Origin: a bacterium
GTDB lineage: Bacteria; Chloroflexota; Dormibacteria; UBA8260; Bog-877
Assembly (NCBI GenBank): GCA_021817025.1
Contig: JAKAWF010000017.1
Location: 1 to 24,718 of the forward strand
Reading direction: 5' to 3'
DNA: 24,718 bases
Both the position numbers and the translations under genes were made by a program. This document shows positions 15,273-23,288 of this stretch, one piece after another. The notes beneath the pieces were generated by a model that saw only the letters and a list, made by a program, of their open reading frames with translations, was not told where the DNA came from and did not search any database. The stretch's first letter is position 1. Every line of letters starts with the position of its first letter.

Positions 15273-16724
15273 TTACGTGAAGAGAGAGAGCAGCTCCTCT
15301 GTGGGGTGCTCTCTCTCTTCCGTTATGCGCCTGAGCTGCTCATCTGGGATCTGGTCGAAGGCGGCGACGCAGATGGGGTCGAACTGGGTCCCGGCGCACC
15401 GGCGGACCTCGGCCCTCGCATCCTCAACCGCCATCCCCTTGCGGTATGGCCGGTCCGAGATCATGGCGTCGAAGGCGTCGGCAATTGAGAACACCCTAGC
15501 CGACAGGGGGATCTCCTCGCCCCTCAGTCCACGTGGGTACCCCTTGCCGTCGAAGCGCTCGTGGTGGTTGAGGATGATCTCTCTCGCGCGCTCCAACTGG
15601 CGAACGTCTGACACCATCTCGAAGCCCAGCTCAGGGTGGGTGCGCATGATGGCCCACTCCTCGTCAGTGAGCGGTCCGGGTTTCATAAGGATCGCGTCGG
15701 GGACTCCTATCTTCCCGATGTCGTGAAGCAGAGCCCCGTGGGATAGCCGCACCATCTCATCTTGGCTGAACTTGAGGTTGCGGCCCATCAGCAGCGAATA
15801 CTCCACCACCCGCCGGCAGTGGCCCTCGGTGTCCCTATCGCGCAGATCTATCGCCTTGGAAAGGCTGATGAGCGTGGCGCTGAAGGCGCTCTGGGCGTCC
15901 GCGAGCCTGGCTGCCTGTTCCTTCATCCAACGCGTGGTGGCCATCTGTACGATCGTGACCGGAGCGGCGAGGACGATCAGCGCCCCTGGGTCTCCGAGCC
16001 GAGAGCTGGCGGCCACTATGCCAACTCCTGTCAGCCCATACCCGAGGTAGTACGGTAGAACCCCGAGGCCTTGTTCAATCAATGTGCGGCCCCTGAAGTC
16101 GGCGCGGCCCTGCTCCGCAAGCAGTACGAAGGCGAGCAGCGCGTAATTGACGGTCCATCCTGTCAGGCCACCAGCCACTCCTGCGACAACCAAGCCAACC
16201 ACGGAGTGAGACAGGCTGGCCACGAACTGATAGGCGAGTGCCGCAGTGGAAAACGTCAGCAGCATCATCGCCGTGTTGAAACTGATCTTGATATTTGACC
16301 GGGGCCGTCGCCAGGCGTTGGCAAGTACGAATGCGAACGCGACCGCTAGGGCCGCTCCTGGCCCCAGCAGATATACAGATCCGATACCCGCATAGGCCGT
16401 CCCGCTGAAGGTCACTCGGCCCCGTCCGATCGGGATTGTCACCGGTCCACGCAGGTCCAGGACTGCCACGAACGCGACCACCAGGGCCAGATCCAGGAAG
16501 TTGAATGGCGGCCGAACCAGGAGCGCGGCAGTGAACGCGGCGGTGAGACACACCAAGCCTACGACCGCCAACAGGGCTCTCTTTGGCCTGTCGGGGGACC
16601 TCCCCGTCGCAGCAAGCTTCCCCGAATCGTGTGCTGCGGGCACGTGCTGCCTGGGAGCCGGGCCGACTATAGGCGCGGGCCTGGCCGTTTGGGGGCGAAG
16701 TCCGACCCTAAGCCGCGAGGCCAT
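15273..16724 (-). CDS. Membrane-anchored HD-GYP domain phosphodiesterase
   Basis: A 483-residue protein whose C-terminal half is an HD-GYP domain, a class that hydrolyses cyclic di-GMP (and in some cases other cyclic dinucleotides). Visible: EGHCRRVVEYS, the HD pair at 334-335 in LLHDIGKIGVPD, HHERFDGKGYPRGL (387-400) with the GYP signature, and SIADAFDAM. The N-terminal half has about seven hydrophobic segments between residues 50 and 262, so the enzyme is membrane-bound and may sense an unknown signal. The first 48 residues are polar and basic. ATG at 16724 is chosen for GGAGG 4 nt upstream; the frame stays open upstream but that part looks non-coding. It lies downstream of rny, where Bacillus has the phosphodiesterase gene ymdB. 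Confidence 0.92.
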   Translation of the reverse strand: MASRLRVGLRPQTARPAPIVGPAPRQHVPAAHDSGKLAATGRSPDRPKRALLAVVGLVCLTAAFTAALLVRPPFNFLDLALVVAFVAVLDLRGPVTIPIGRGRVTFSGTAYAGIGSVYLLGPGAALAVAFAFVLANAWRRPRSNIKISFNTAMMLLTFSTAALAYQFVASLSHSVVGLVVAGVAGGLTGWTVNYALLAFVLLAEQGRADFRGRTLIEQGLGVLPYYLGYGLTGVGIVAASSRLGDPGALIVLAAPVTIVQMATTRWMKEQAARLADAQSAFSATLISLSKAIDLRDRDTEGHCRRVVEYSLLMGRNLKFSQDEMVRLSHGALLHDIGKIGVPDAILMKPGPLTDEEWAIMRTHPELGFEMVSDVRQLERAREIILNHHERFDGKGYPRGLRGEEIPLSARVFSIADAFDAMISDRPYRKGMAVEDARAEVRRCAGTQFDPICVAAFDQIPDEQLRRITEEREHPTEELLSLFT

Positions 16725-16828
16725 GTGTCCTCCGGCGCTGGGAGTGCGCCCCCAGCCCCACGCTGATGCGTTTGCGGAACGCCGCCCTGATGTGCTCCAT
16801 CCGTCCCTGCCGTACCGAATCCCACCCC

Positions 16829-16853
16829 CGCTGGGTGGCCGTACCACCCAGCG
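16829..16853 (-). terminator. Hairpin downstream of rny, possible terminator
   Basis: Perfect 10-bp stem CGCTGGGTGG/CCACCCAGCG with a 5-nt loop, in the 221-nt gap between rny and the HD-GYP gene. A smaller stem CTGCC/GGCAG lies nearer rny (16873-16885). Neither has a U-run on the minus strand, so either could instead be an mRNA 3'-end or processing structure. Confidence 0.4.
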
Positions 16854-16945
16854 GACCAGCGCAGTTTAGCCGCTGCCGAAGGCAGGATAGGGGGGATCGG
16901 GGGAATCGCAGCACACCTGTAACAGCTTTGCCACCGGGACCCGGT

Positions 16946-18478
16946 CTACTTGGCGTAGTCGACCGACCTGGTCTCCCTCACCACGGTCACCTTGATGGTC
17001 CCCGGGTAGCTCATCTCGCTCTCGATGCGCCTGGCCACGTCGCGCGCCAGGACCACGGCGGCATCGTCGGTGATCCTCTCCGGCCGGACCAGGATCCTCA
17101 CCTCCCGTCCGGCCTGGATGGCGAACGATCGCTCCACTCCGTCGAAGCCGTTGGCGATCTCCTCGAGCTTCTCCAGCCGCTTGATGTAGCTGGCCAGGGT
17201 CTCCCGCCGGGCCCCGGGCCGAGAGGCGGAGATGGCATCCGCGCTGAGGATGATGAAGGCCAGCACCGTGCTGGGTTCGACGTCGTAGTGATGGCACTGC
17301 ACCGCGTCCACCACGTCCCGGTGGCGGCCCAGGCGGCGCAGGATCTCCCCGCCGATCACGGCGTGCGACCCCTCCACCTCGTGGTCCACGGCCTTGCCGA
17401 TGTCATGCAGCAGGCCCGCCTCCATGGCCAGGTGCTGGTCGGCGCCAATCTCGGCGGCGATCATGCCGGAGAGGAAGCCCACCTCCTTGCAGTGCGCGAG
17501 GACGTTCTGGCCGTAGCTGTACCGAAAGCGCAGCGTGCCGACCAGCTTCACCAGCTCCGGGTGCATCCCCTGCAAGCCCAGGTCGAACAGCGCCTTCTCC
17601 CCTTCCTCCACGATCCGCGCCGCCACCTCCTCCCGCGAGCGGGCGGCGACCTCCTCGATCCGGGTGGGATGGATCCGGCCGTCGGACAAAAGCTTGGTGA
17701 GCGTGACCCGGGCCACTTCCCGGCGCACCGGGTCGAACCCACTCAGGACCACGGTCTCGGGGGTGTCGTCGATGATCAGGTCAACCCCCAAGGCGGCCTC
17801 CAGGGCCCTGATGTTGCGGCCCTCACGGCCGATGATCCGCCCCTTCACCTCATCATTGGGCAGAGGCACCACCGACACGGAGCTCTCCCCGGTCTGGTCC
17901 GCCGCGTGGCGCTGGATGCTGGTGACCAACACCTCTCGGGCCCGCTCGTCCGCCTCGGCCTTGGCCTCGCTGGTGGCGTGGCGGATGCGGTCGGCCTTCT
18001 CGGCGACCAGCTCCCTGTCGAGGTTGCTCAGCAGCTCCTGGCGAGCGGCGTCCCGGCTCAGGCCGGCGACCCGCTCCAACTCCACCTCGGCTCCCCGCCG
18101 CAGCGCCTCCACCTCCTCCCGAGCCGCCTCGAGGGCCCTGGCCTCGCCGGTGATCGACTCGGTCCGCTGAAGCAGGTCCTGCTGCTGGCGGTCCAGCTGC
18201 TCCTCGCGCTGGAGAATGCGCTGCTCCTGCCGGGTGATCTCCAGACGCCGTACGCTGAGCTCCTCCTCCAGCTCGGTGCGCACCTTGAGCGCCTCTGCCT
18301 GTGCCTCCAGGTCCACCGCCTTGCGATGGGCCTCGAGCTCCCGCCGGGCGGCCCGGATCTCCTCCAGCTCGGCGGTGCCCCGCACCGCCTGGCGGCGAGA
18401 CACCGTGACCGCGTAGACGATGGCGGCGATCGCGACCAGCGCCAGGGCGACCGCCAGCCCCACCAGCACGGTGATCAT
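16946..18478 (-). CDS. rny: Ribonuclease Y
   Basis: Membrane-anchored endoribonuclease that initiates mRNA decay, replacing RNase E in many Gram-positive lineages. 510 residues. N-terminal transmembrane helix (MITVLVGLAVALALVAIAAIVYAV), long charged coiled coil (about 35-185), KH domain with GRIIGREGRNIR (about 213-224), HD domain with LLHDIGK (the HD pair at about 358-359), and the typical C-terminal end YPGTIKVTVVRET. Two ATG codons lie 6 nt apart. GAGGTG sits 7 nt before the second (18478) but only 1 nt before the first (18484), so the second is chosen. It lies directly downstream of recA. Confidence 0.97.
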   Translation of the reverse strand: MITVLVGLAVALALVAIAAIVYAVTVSRRQAVRGTAELEEIRAARRELEAHRKAVDLEAQAEALKVRTELEEELSVRRLEITRQEQRILQREEQLDRQQQDLLQRTESITGEARALEAAREEVEALRRGAEVELERVAGLSRDAARQELLSNLDRELVAEKADRIRHATSEAKAEADERAREVLVTSIQRHAADQTGESSVSVVPLPNDEVKGRIIGREGRNIRALEAALGVDLIIDDTPETVVLSGFDPVRREVARVTLTKLLSDGRIHPTRIEEVAARSREEVAARIVEEGEKALFDLGLQGMHPELVKLVGTLRFRYSYGQNVLAHCKEVGFLSGMIAAEIGADQHLAMEAGLLHDIGKAVDHEVEGSHAVIGGEILRRLGRHRDVVDAVQCHHYDVEPSTVLAFIILSADAISASRPGARRETLASYIKRLEKLEEIANGFDGVERSFAIQAGREVRILVRPERITDDAAVVLARDVARRIESEMSYPGTIKVTVVRETRSVDYAK

Positions 18479-18582
18479 AGCCATTCACCTCACAGTGCCG
18501 GCGGGAGCGCGGCCGCGGCCCTCCCCGGCGTGAACCCCGCGCGTGGCGCAGGTGCGTAGAGATCTAAGGAAACCTGGGGGGA

Positions 18583-18609
18583 ATTCTAGCGCGTGCGGGC
18601 CGCCCTCAA
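18583..18609 (-). promoter_or_regulatory. Candidate rny promoter
   Basis: Minus-strand TTGAGG (18609-18604) and TAGAAT (18588-18583), the latter 5 of 6 consensus. The spacer is only 15 nt, so a shifted -35 may be used. It lies between the recA stop and rny, giving a leader of about 100 nt. Confidence 0.4.
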
Positions 18610-18633
18610 GGTCTCGTGCCGCGGCCCTCTGGC

Positions 18634-19746
18634 CTACGCCAGCGCTGCCTCCTCCCCGGACTCCACTTCGGAAGCGCCCGAAACCGGCTCCCCCAGCACC
18701 GCCTGGCGGACCTTGCGCGCGATCTCGGCGGTGAGCTCCGGATTGCCCTTCAGCAGCTCGCGGACGTTCTCCCGCCCCTGGCCGAGGCGGGTGTCCCCGT
18801 AGCTGAACCAGGCGCCGCTCTTCTCGACCACCGCGGCCTCGATCGCGCCGTCCAGAACGCTCCCCTCCCAGGAGATCCCCTCGTTGTAGAGGAGGTCGAG
18901 CTCGGTGGAGCGGAACGGGGCGGCGACCTTGTTCTTGACCACTCGTACCTTGACCCGGCTGCCGATCACGTCCATGCCCTGCTTCAGGGAGTCGATCCGG
19001 CGGATGTCGAGCCGGACCGAGGCGTAGAACTTGAGCGCCCGGCCCCCGGAGGTGACCTCCGGGTTGCCGAACATCACCCCCACCTTCTCCCGCAGCTGGT
19101 TGATGAAGATCACCACGCAGTTGGAGCGGCTGATGGCCCCGGTCAGCTTGCGCATGGCCTGGGACATGAGCCGGGCCTGCAGGCCGACGTGGGTGTCGCC
19201 CATCTCCCCGTCGATCTCGGCCTTGGGAACCAGGGCGGCCACCGAGTCGACCACCACCACGTCCACCGCCTGGCTGCGGACCAGCGCCTCCACGATCTCC
19301 AGAGCCTGCTCCCCGGTGTCAGGTTGGGAGATCAGGAGGTCGTCAGTGTTGACCCCGATGCGGCCCGCGTAGGCCGGGTCGAGGGCGTGCTCGGCATCGA
19401 TGAAGGCCGCCACCCCGCCCAGCCGCTGGGCCTCGGCGATCACGTGCAGGCTGAGGCTGGTCTTGCCGGAGGACTCGGGGCCGAAGATCTCCACGATCCG
19501 GCCCCTGGGGATCCCCCCCACCCCCAGCGCCAGGTCCAGGGTCAAGGCGCCGGTGGAGATCACCTCGACCCCCCGGGCCGCGGCCGCGTCGCCGAGGCGC
19601 ATGATCGCGCCCTTGCCGTAGCTACGCTCGATCTGGGCCAGCGCGCTGCTCAGCGCCCGCTCCCTCTCAGTGGTCAACCGGGCCTCCTTCGGATCAGTGG
19701 GGAATGGGGCTTCGGTGCGCCCGTGGAGCTCGAGTGTAGCGCTCAT
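18634..19746 (-). CDS. recA: Recombinase RecA
   Basis: Strand-exchange protein and co-protease for LexA. 370 residues. The N-terminus includes [19 protein letters not shown]. Walker A is GPESSGKT (89-96), the [13 protein letters not shown] segment follows, Walker B is VVVVD (163-167), loop L1 is [11 protein letters not shown] (180-190) and loop L2 [15 protein letters not shown] (226-240). The acidic C-terminal tail ends [13 protein letters not shown] at 19746 has GGAG 9 nt upstream. A TTG 15 nt earlier would place that ribosome-binding site inside the gene and is rejected. An SOS box and promoter lie just upstream. Confidence 0.98.
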   Translation of the reverse strand: MSATLELHGRTEAPFPTDPKEARLTTERERALSSALAQIERSYGKGAIMRLGDAAAARGVEVISTGALTLDLALGVGGIPRGRIVEIFGPESSGKTSLSLHVIAEAQRLGGVAAFIDAEHALDPAYAGRIGVNTDDLLISQPDTGEQALEIVEALVRSQAVDVVVVDSVAALVPKAEIDGEMGDTHVGLQARLMSQAMRKLTGAISRSNCVVIFINQLREKVGVMFGNPEVTSGGRALKFYASVRLDIRRIDSLKQGMDVIGSRVKVRVVKNKVAAPFRSTELDLLYNEGISWEGSVLDGAIEAAVVEKSGAWFSYGDTRLGQGRENVRELLKGNPELTAEIARKVRQAVLGEPVSGASEVESGEEAALA

Positions 19747-19817
19747 CTGCAGGGTCTCCAATGCTGATTGCTGCGGGGCGGACGGCCCCCTCTGGGCAGG
19801 TATTCGAATGGGTTGGC

Positions 19818-19831
19818 AGAACGCGTGTTCG
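19818..19831 (-). promoter_or_regulatory. LexA-binding SOS box of recA
   Basis: Minus-strand CGAAC-ACGC-GTTCT, a close match to the Gram-positive SOS consensus CGAAC-N4-GTTCG with only the last base changed. It lies 2 nt downstream of the -10 hexamer, covering the expected transcription start. Confidence 0.8.
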
Positions 19832-19833
19832 GT

Positions 19834-19842
19834 AGTGTAGCA
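19834..19842 (-). promoter_or_regulatory. Extended -10 promoter element of recA
   Basis: TGCTACACT on the minus strand, a TGn-extended -10 with TACACT. No good -35 is visible at 16-18 nt, which the extended element may offset. Transcription would start near 19827, inside the SOS box, about 80 nt before the ATG. Confidence 0.5.
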
Positions 19843-19848
19843 CCCAGC

Positions 19849-20361
19849 TCAGCTCCCCTGGGGCCCGGATTCCGCCGGGAGGTGGGCGAGGAGCAGCTCG
19901 ATGGCCAGGGCCACCGCCGCCGCCCGGTTGCCTTGACGCCCCAAGTCCTCGGTCAGGCTTCCGCCGCTGACGCCCTGCGGTCCGGCGACGGCGACATAGA
20001 CGAGCCCCGGCGGCTTGAGCTCCGAGTGCCCGGGCCCGGCCACCCCGGTGATCCCCACCCCGAGGTCGGCGCCGAAGACCTGCCGCGCCCCCCTGGCCAT
20101 GGCCGCCGCCACCTCCTCGCTCACCGCGCCCACCTGCTCCAACAAGTCCGCCGGGACCCCCAGTTGGGACACCTTGGCAGAGTTCGCATAGGCGACCAGC
20201 CCTCCCAGGAACACCGCCGAGGCGCCGGGAACCGAGGTCAGGGCCGCGGCCAGGAGCCCGCCGGTGCAGGACTCGGCGGTAGCGATGGTGGTGGGCGGAG
20301 GGAGGGCAGCGCGCCGCACCACCTCCATCGCCCCCTCGCTGCTGTGCTCCAGAGCGGCCAT
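19849..20361 (-). CDS. cinA: CinA C-terminal domain protein (NMN amidohydrolase, PncC-type)
   Basis: A 170-residue protein made only of the CinA C-terminal domain. In the PncC family this domain deamidates nicotinamide mononucleotide to recycle NAD. Motifs: [15 protein letters not shown] with AESCTGG at 29-35, [13 protein letters not shown], and GITGVAGPG (103-111) followed by [12 protein letters not shown]. The N-terminal competence/ADP-ribose domain of full-length CinA is absent, so pncC may be the better name. It directly precedes recA, as cinA does in Bacillus and Streptococcus, but the recA promoter lies after its stop. The ribosome-binding site is weak. Confidence 0.92.
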   Translation of the reverse strand: MAALEHSSEGAMEVVRRAALPPPTTIATAESCTGGLLAAALTSVPGASAVFLGGLVAYANSAKVSQLGVPADLLEQVGAVSEEVAAAMARGARQVFGADLGVGITGVAGPGHSELKPPGLVYVAVAGPQGVSGGSLTEDLGRQGNRAAAVALAIELLLAHLPAESGPQGS

Positions 20362-20390
20362 CCGCGCCCTAGGGCTCCCGCGCCCTCGCC

Positions 20391-20885
20391 TCAGCGGTAG
20401 TTGGTGAACTGCAAGGGGATGGGCAGGTCCAGCTCCCTCAGGTCGTGGATCACCGCTTGCAGGGTGTCCTTGTCCCGGCTCACCACCCGCAGCTCGGGCC
20501 CCTGGATGCGCACCTGGACCTTGGGGTGAGCGGCCTTGATCCGTTTGCTGAGGTCGCGGGCCGAGTCCTCGTCGATGCCCTTCTGAATCGCCAGCGACAG
20601 CCGCACGTTCCCCTTGGCGGCCGGCTCGGGCTTGCCCGGACGGATGATCTTGAGGGAGAGGTTGCGACGCACCAGCTTGCCCTTGAGCACGTCGAGGACC
20701 GCGTCGGCACGTCCCTCAGAGGCCGCCAGGATCTCGATCTCCTTGTCCTGCAGGTCGATCTCCGCGACCACTCCCTTGAAGTCGTAGCGGGTGGCGATCT
20801 CCCGCCGGGCCTGCTCGACCGCGTTCACCAGCTCCTGGCGATCGAAGTCGGAAACCACGTCGAAGGAGTGCTCGGTGGCGGCCAT
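20391..20885 (-). CDS. yajQ: YajQ family nucleotide-binding protein
   Basis: A 164-residue DUF520 protein of standard length. Conserved stretches: [64 protein letters not shown] and the end [11 protein letters not shown]. Family members bind nucleotides or RNA; a Xanthomonas homologue has been reported to bind cyclic di-GMP. Its role here is unknown. It begins 16 nt after the ftsK stop with no clear ribosome-binding site, so it is probably co-transcribed with ftsK. The cinA start follows 29 nt after its stop. Confidence 0.95.
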   Translation of the reverse strand: MAATEHSFDVVSDFDRQELVNAVEQARREIATRYDFKGVVAEIDLQDKEIEILAASEGRADAVLDVLKGKLVRRNLSLKIIRPGKPEPAAKGNVRLSLAIQKGIDEDSARDLSKRIKAAHPKVQVRIQGPELRVVSRDKDTLQAVIHDLRELDLPIPLQFTNYR

Positions 20886-20901
20886 GCCACAAGCGTAGCG
20901 G

Positions 20902-23172
20902 CTAGTCCTCGTCCTCGCCGGAGTCCAGGAGCTGCTCCAGCTCCGCCATGGTCATGAGCACCTCCCGGGACTTGCTCCCCTCGTACGGCCCCACCACCCG
21001 CGCCTCGGCCAGCTGGTCCACCAGCCGGGCCGCCCGGGTGTAACCCACCTGCAGCCGGCGCTGGAGCAGCGAGGTGGCGGCCCGGCCCTCACCGATGACG
21101 ATTCGTCCCGCCCGCTCGAAGAGGGGGTCGCGGCGGGCCGCGCCGTCAGCGGGGACCGGCCCCAGCGCGGCGGCCTGCAGGATCTCCTCCTGGTAGGCGG
21201 GCGTGCCCTGGGCCTTCCACCACCCGATCAGCTGGTCCAACTCCCGGTCGGACACGTAGGCCCCCTGCAGCCGGGTGGCCTTGCCCGCGTCGATCGGCAG
21301 GTAGAGCATGTCTCCCCGGCCCAGCAGTTTCTCCGCGCCCATCTCGTCCAGGATCACCCTCGAGTCCACCCCGCTGCTCACGGCGAAGGCCACCCGGGAG
21401 GGGATGTTGGCCTTGATGAGGCCGGTGATGATGTCCGCAGACGGCCTCTGGGTGGCCACGATGAGGTGGATCCCAACCGCCCGTGCCAGCTGGGCGACGC
21501 GGCAGATCAGGTCCTCGATCTCACTGGCGGCCACCATCATGAGGTCGGCAAGCTCGTCGATCACGATCACGATCTTGGGCAGGGGCCGGAGCCCCAGCTG
21601 CGGGGCCCGCTCGTTGAAGACCGTGATGTTGCGGGCCCCGTTGCCGGCGAAGAGCTTGTAGCGCTGCTCCATCTCCACCACCGCCCAGCGGAGGGAGGCC
21701 ACCGCCCCTTCGGGCTCGACCACCACCGGGACCAGGAGGTGGGGCAGGCCGGCGAAGTTGCTGAGCTCCACGCGCTTGGGGTCGACCAGGATGAGGCGCA
21801 GGTCCCGGGGCGTGGACTGGAGCAGAAGGCCGGCCAGCACCGCGTTGATGCAGACGCTCTTGCCCGACCCGGTGGCGCCGGCGATCAGCAGGTGGGGCAT
21901 GGCGGCGAGGTCTCCCAGCACCGGGCGCCCGCTGACGTCCGCACCCAGGGCCACCGACAGCCCGCTCTTCATCTCATGGAATGACGGGGCCTGCACCACC
22001 TCCTTGAGGGTGACCAGCTGGGCGGCCTTGTTGGGGACCTCGATCCCGATCGCTGACTTCCCGGGGATCGGGGCCTGGATCCGGATCGGAGCCGCCAGTG
22101 CCAGCGAGAGGTCGGTCTGGTAGGCGAGAACCCGACGGACCGGCACTCCGGAGCCCGGTTGGAGCTCGTACTGGGTCACGGTGGGGCCGGCGTTCACCCC
22201 CATCACCTTGGACTCCACGCCGAAGTTGGCGAGGGTGGCCTCGATGGTCCGGATGCGGCTGCGGATCTCGTCGCGCAGCCGCTCCCGCTTGCCCTGCGCC
22301 GAGTCGAGAAGGTCCAGGCTGGGAAGCACCCAGTTGGGCTCGGGGCCCTCGGAGTCGTCCTCGGTCTCCAGCGGGGCTGGCAGGGGCAACACCGCCGGCG
22401 CCGCCGCCAGCGGGCCGGCCGGCGGGCTGGCGATCTCCGCCTCCAGCTCTTCGAAGATGCGCTGGAACGGCTCCGGAGGTACCGCCGGGCCCATCCCCGC
22501 GCCCGGGACCACCTCGGGCGCGGAATTGTCGAGCGCGACCTCGAGCGGCGGCGTGGAGGCCGGGGGCACCGGGGAGCGCGCCCGGGGTGGAGCCGGGGTG
22601 AAGAGCGAACCCAGCAGCACTCTGGCACGGTTCAGGATGGCGCCCGAGATCCGCGACGGGGCGAGGTCCAGAGCCAGCACCAGCCCGGCGAGCCCGAGGG
22701 CGCCGAGGGCGACCAGCGTGGCCGGCGCCCCCGCGACCGCGGCGGTGCGGGGCCCGATCGCCCGCCCGAGGGCCCCCCCATACCGTCCGCCGGCCACAGC
22801 CGCCATGGAGATGGCGGCGAGGCAGCTCACGGTGAGGGCGGCCAGAACTGCGCCCAGGCTCCGCCCGGGCCCCCGGCTGGCCAGCGTCGCCAGCCCGGCT
22901 CCCACCAGCGCCAGCCCCACGATCCAGCCCCCGATGCCGACCGCGCTCGAGACCATCCGGGCGAAGGCGTGCGCCAGGGGCGCCTGGGGGAAGCCCAGGA
23001 GGAGGACGCAGATCACCCCCAGGGCCAGCGTTCCCAGCCCCGACAGCTCGTGGCGCTGGCCCGGGGTGAGACGGGGCGGTGCGGGCAGAGCCCGGCTGGA
23101 CCGAGCCCCCCTTGGGGTGCGAGGGCGGCCACCTCGGGGCTTGGCCGGGGTCCGGCGCCTGGTCGTCGCCAT
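20902..23172 (-). CDS. ftsK: DNA translocase FtsK/SpoIIIE
   Basis: Membrane-anchored DNA pump that clears chromosome DNA from the division septum. 756 residues. A basic N-terminal tail precedes about four hydrophobic segments (roughly 46-63, 77-97, 107-127, 150-168), then a Pro/Ala-rich linker (about 192-280). The motor has PNKAAQLVTLKEV, Walker A GATGSGKS (432-439), LVDPKRVELSNF, Walker B IVIVIDE (534-540) and ATQRPSADIITGLIKANIPSR. The C-terminal gamma winged helix (about 685-755) includes SLLQRRLQVGYTRAARLVDQL, which reads polar guide sequences. The ATG follows GAGGAA at suitable spacing. Confidence 0.97.
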   Translation of the reverse strand: MATTRRRTPAKPRGGRPRTPRGARSSRALPAPPRLTPGQRHELSGLGTLALGVICVLLLGFPQAPLAHAFARMVSSAVGIGGWIVGLALVGAGLATLASRGPGRSLGAVLAALTVSCLAAISMAAVAGGRYGGALGRAIGPRTAAVAGAPATLVALGALGLAGLVLALDLAPSRISGAILNRARVLLGSLFTPAPPRARSPVPPASTPPLEVALDNSAPEVVPGAGMGPAVPPEPFQRIFEELEAEIASPPAGPLAAAPAVLPLPAPLETEDDSEGPEPNWVLPSLDLLDSAQGKRERLRDEIRSRIRTIEATLANFGVESKVMGVNAGPTVTQYELQPGSGVPVRRVLAYQTDLSLALAAPIRIQAPIPGKSAIGIEVPNKAAQLVTLKEVVQAPSFHEMKSGLSVALGADVSGRPVLGDLAAMPHLLIAGATGSGKSVCINAVLAGLLLQSTPRDLRLILVDPKRVELSNFAGLPHLLVPVVVEPEGAVASLRWAVVEMEQRYKLFAGNGARNITVFNERAPQLGLRPLPKIVIVIDELADLMMVAASEIEDLICRVAQLARAVGIHLIVATQRPSADIITGLIKANIPSRVAFAVSSGVDSRVILDEMGAEKLLGRGDMLYLPIDAGKATRLQGAYVSDRELDQLIGWWKAQGTPAYQEEILQAAALGPVPADGAARRDPLFERAGRIVIGEGRAATSLLQRRLQVGYTRAARLVDQLAEARVVGPYEGSKSREVLMTMAELEQLLDSGEDED

Positions 23173-23238
23173 GTCTGAACTTCCTCGCGCTCGGGCGGTG
23201 CTGTTGGGGTGTGAGGTGAGGAACCGCCCGCAGGCCGC

Positions 23239-23247
23239 AGTCTACCA
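23239..23247 (-). promoter_or_regulatory. Candidate ftsK promoter (extended -10)
   Basis: Minus-strand TGGTAGACT, the same extended -10 string seen at the insertion-sequence promoter. No good -35 is visible. It would start transcription about 60 nt before the ftsK ATG. Two short GC-rich hairpins near the upstream gene's stop (GACCG-N4-CGGTC at 23277-23290 and CGGGTTCCCG at 23268-23277) may mark that gene's 3' end. Confidence 0.4.
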
Positions 23248-23288
23248 GCCGGGCCGCACATCTGCTCGGGAACCCGGACCGGCCGCGG

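Noticed and set aside
16766..18559. Long plus-strand open frame opposite rny
   Set aside because: Antisense shadow of a secure gene; His/Leu/Gln-rich translation with no motif or ribosome-binding site.
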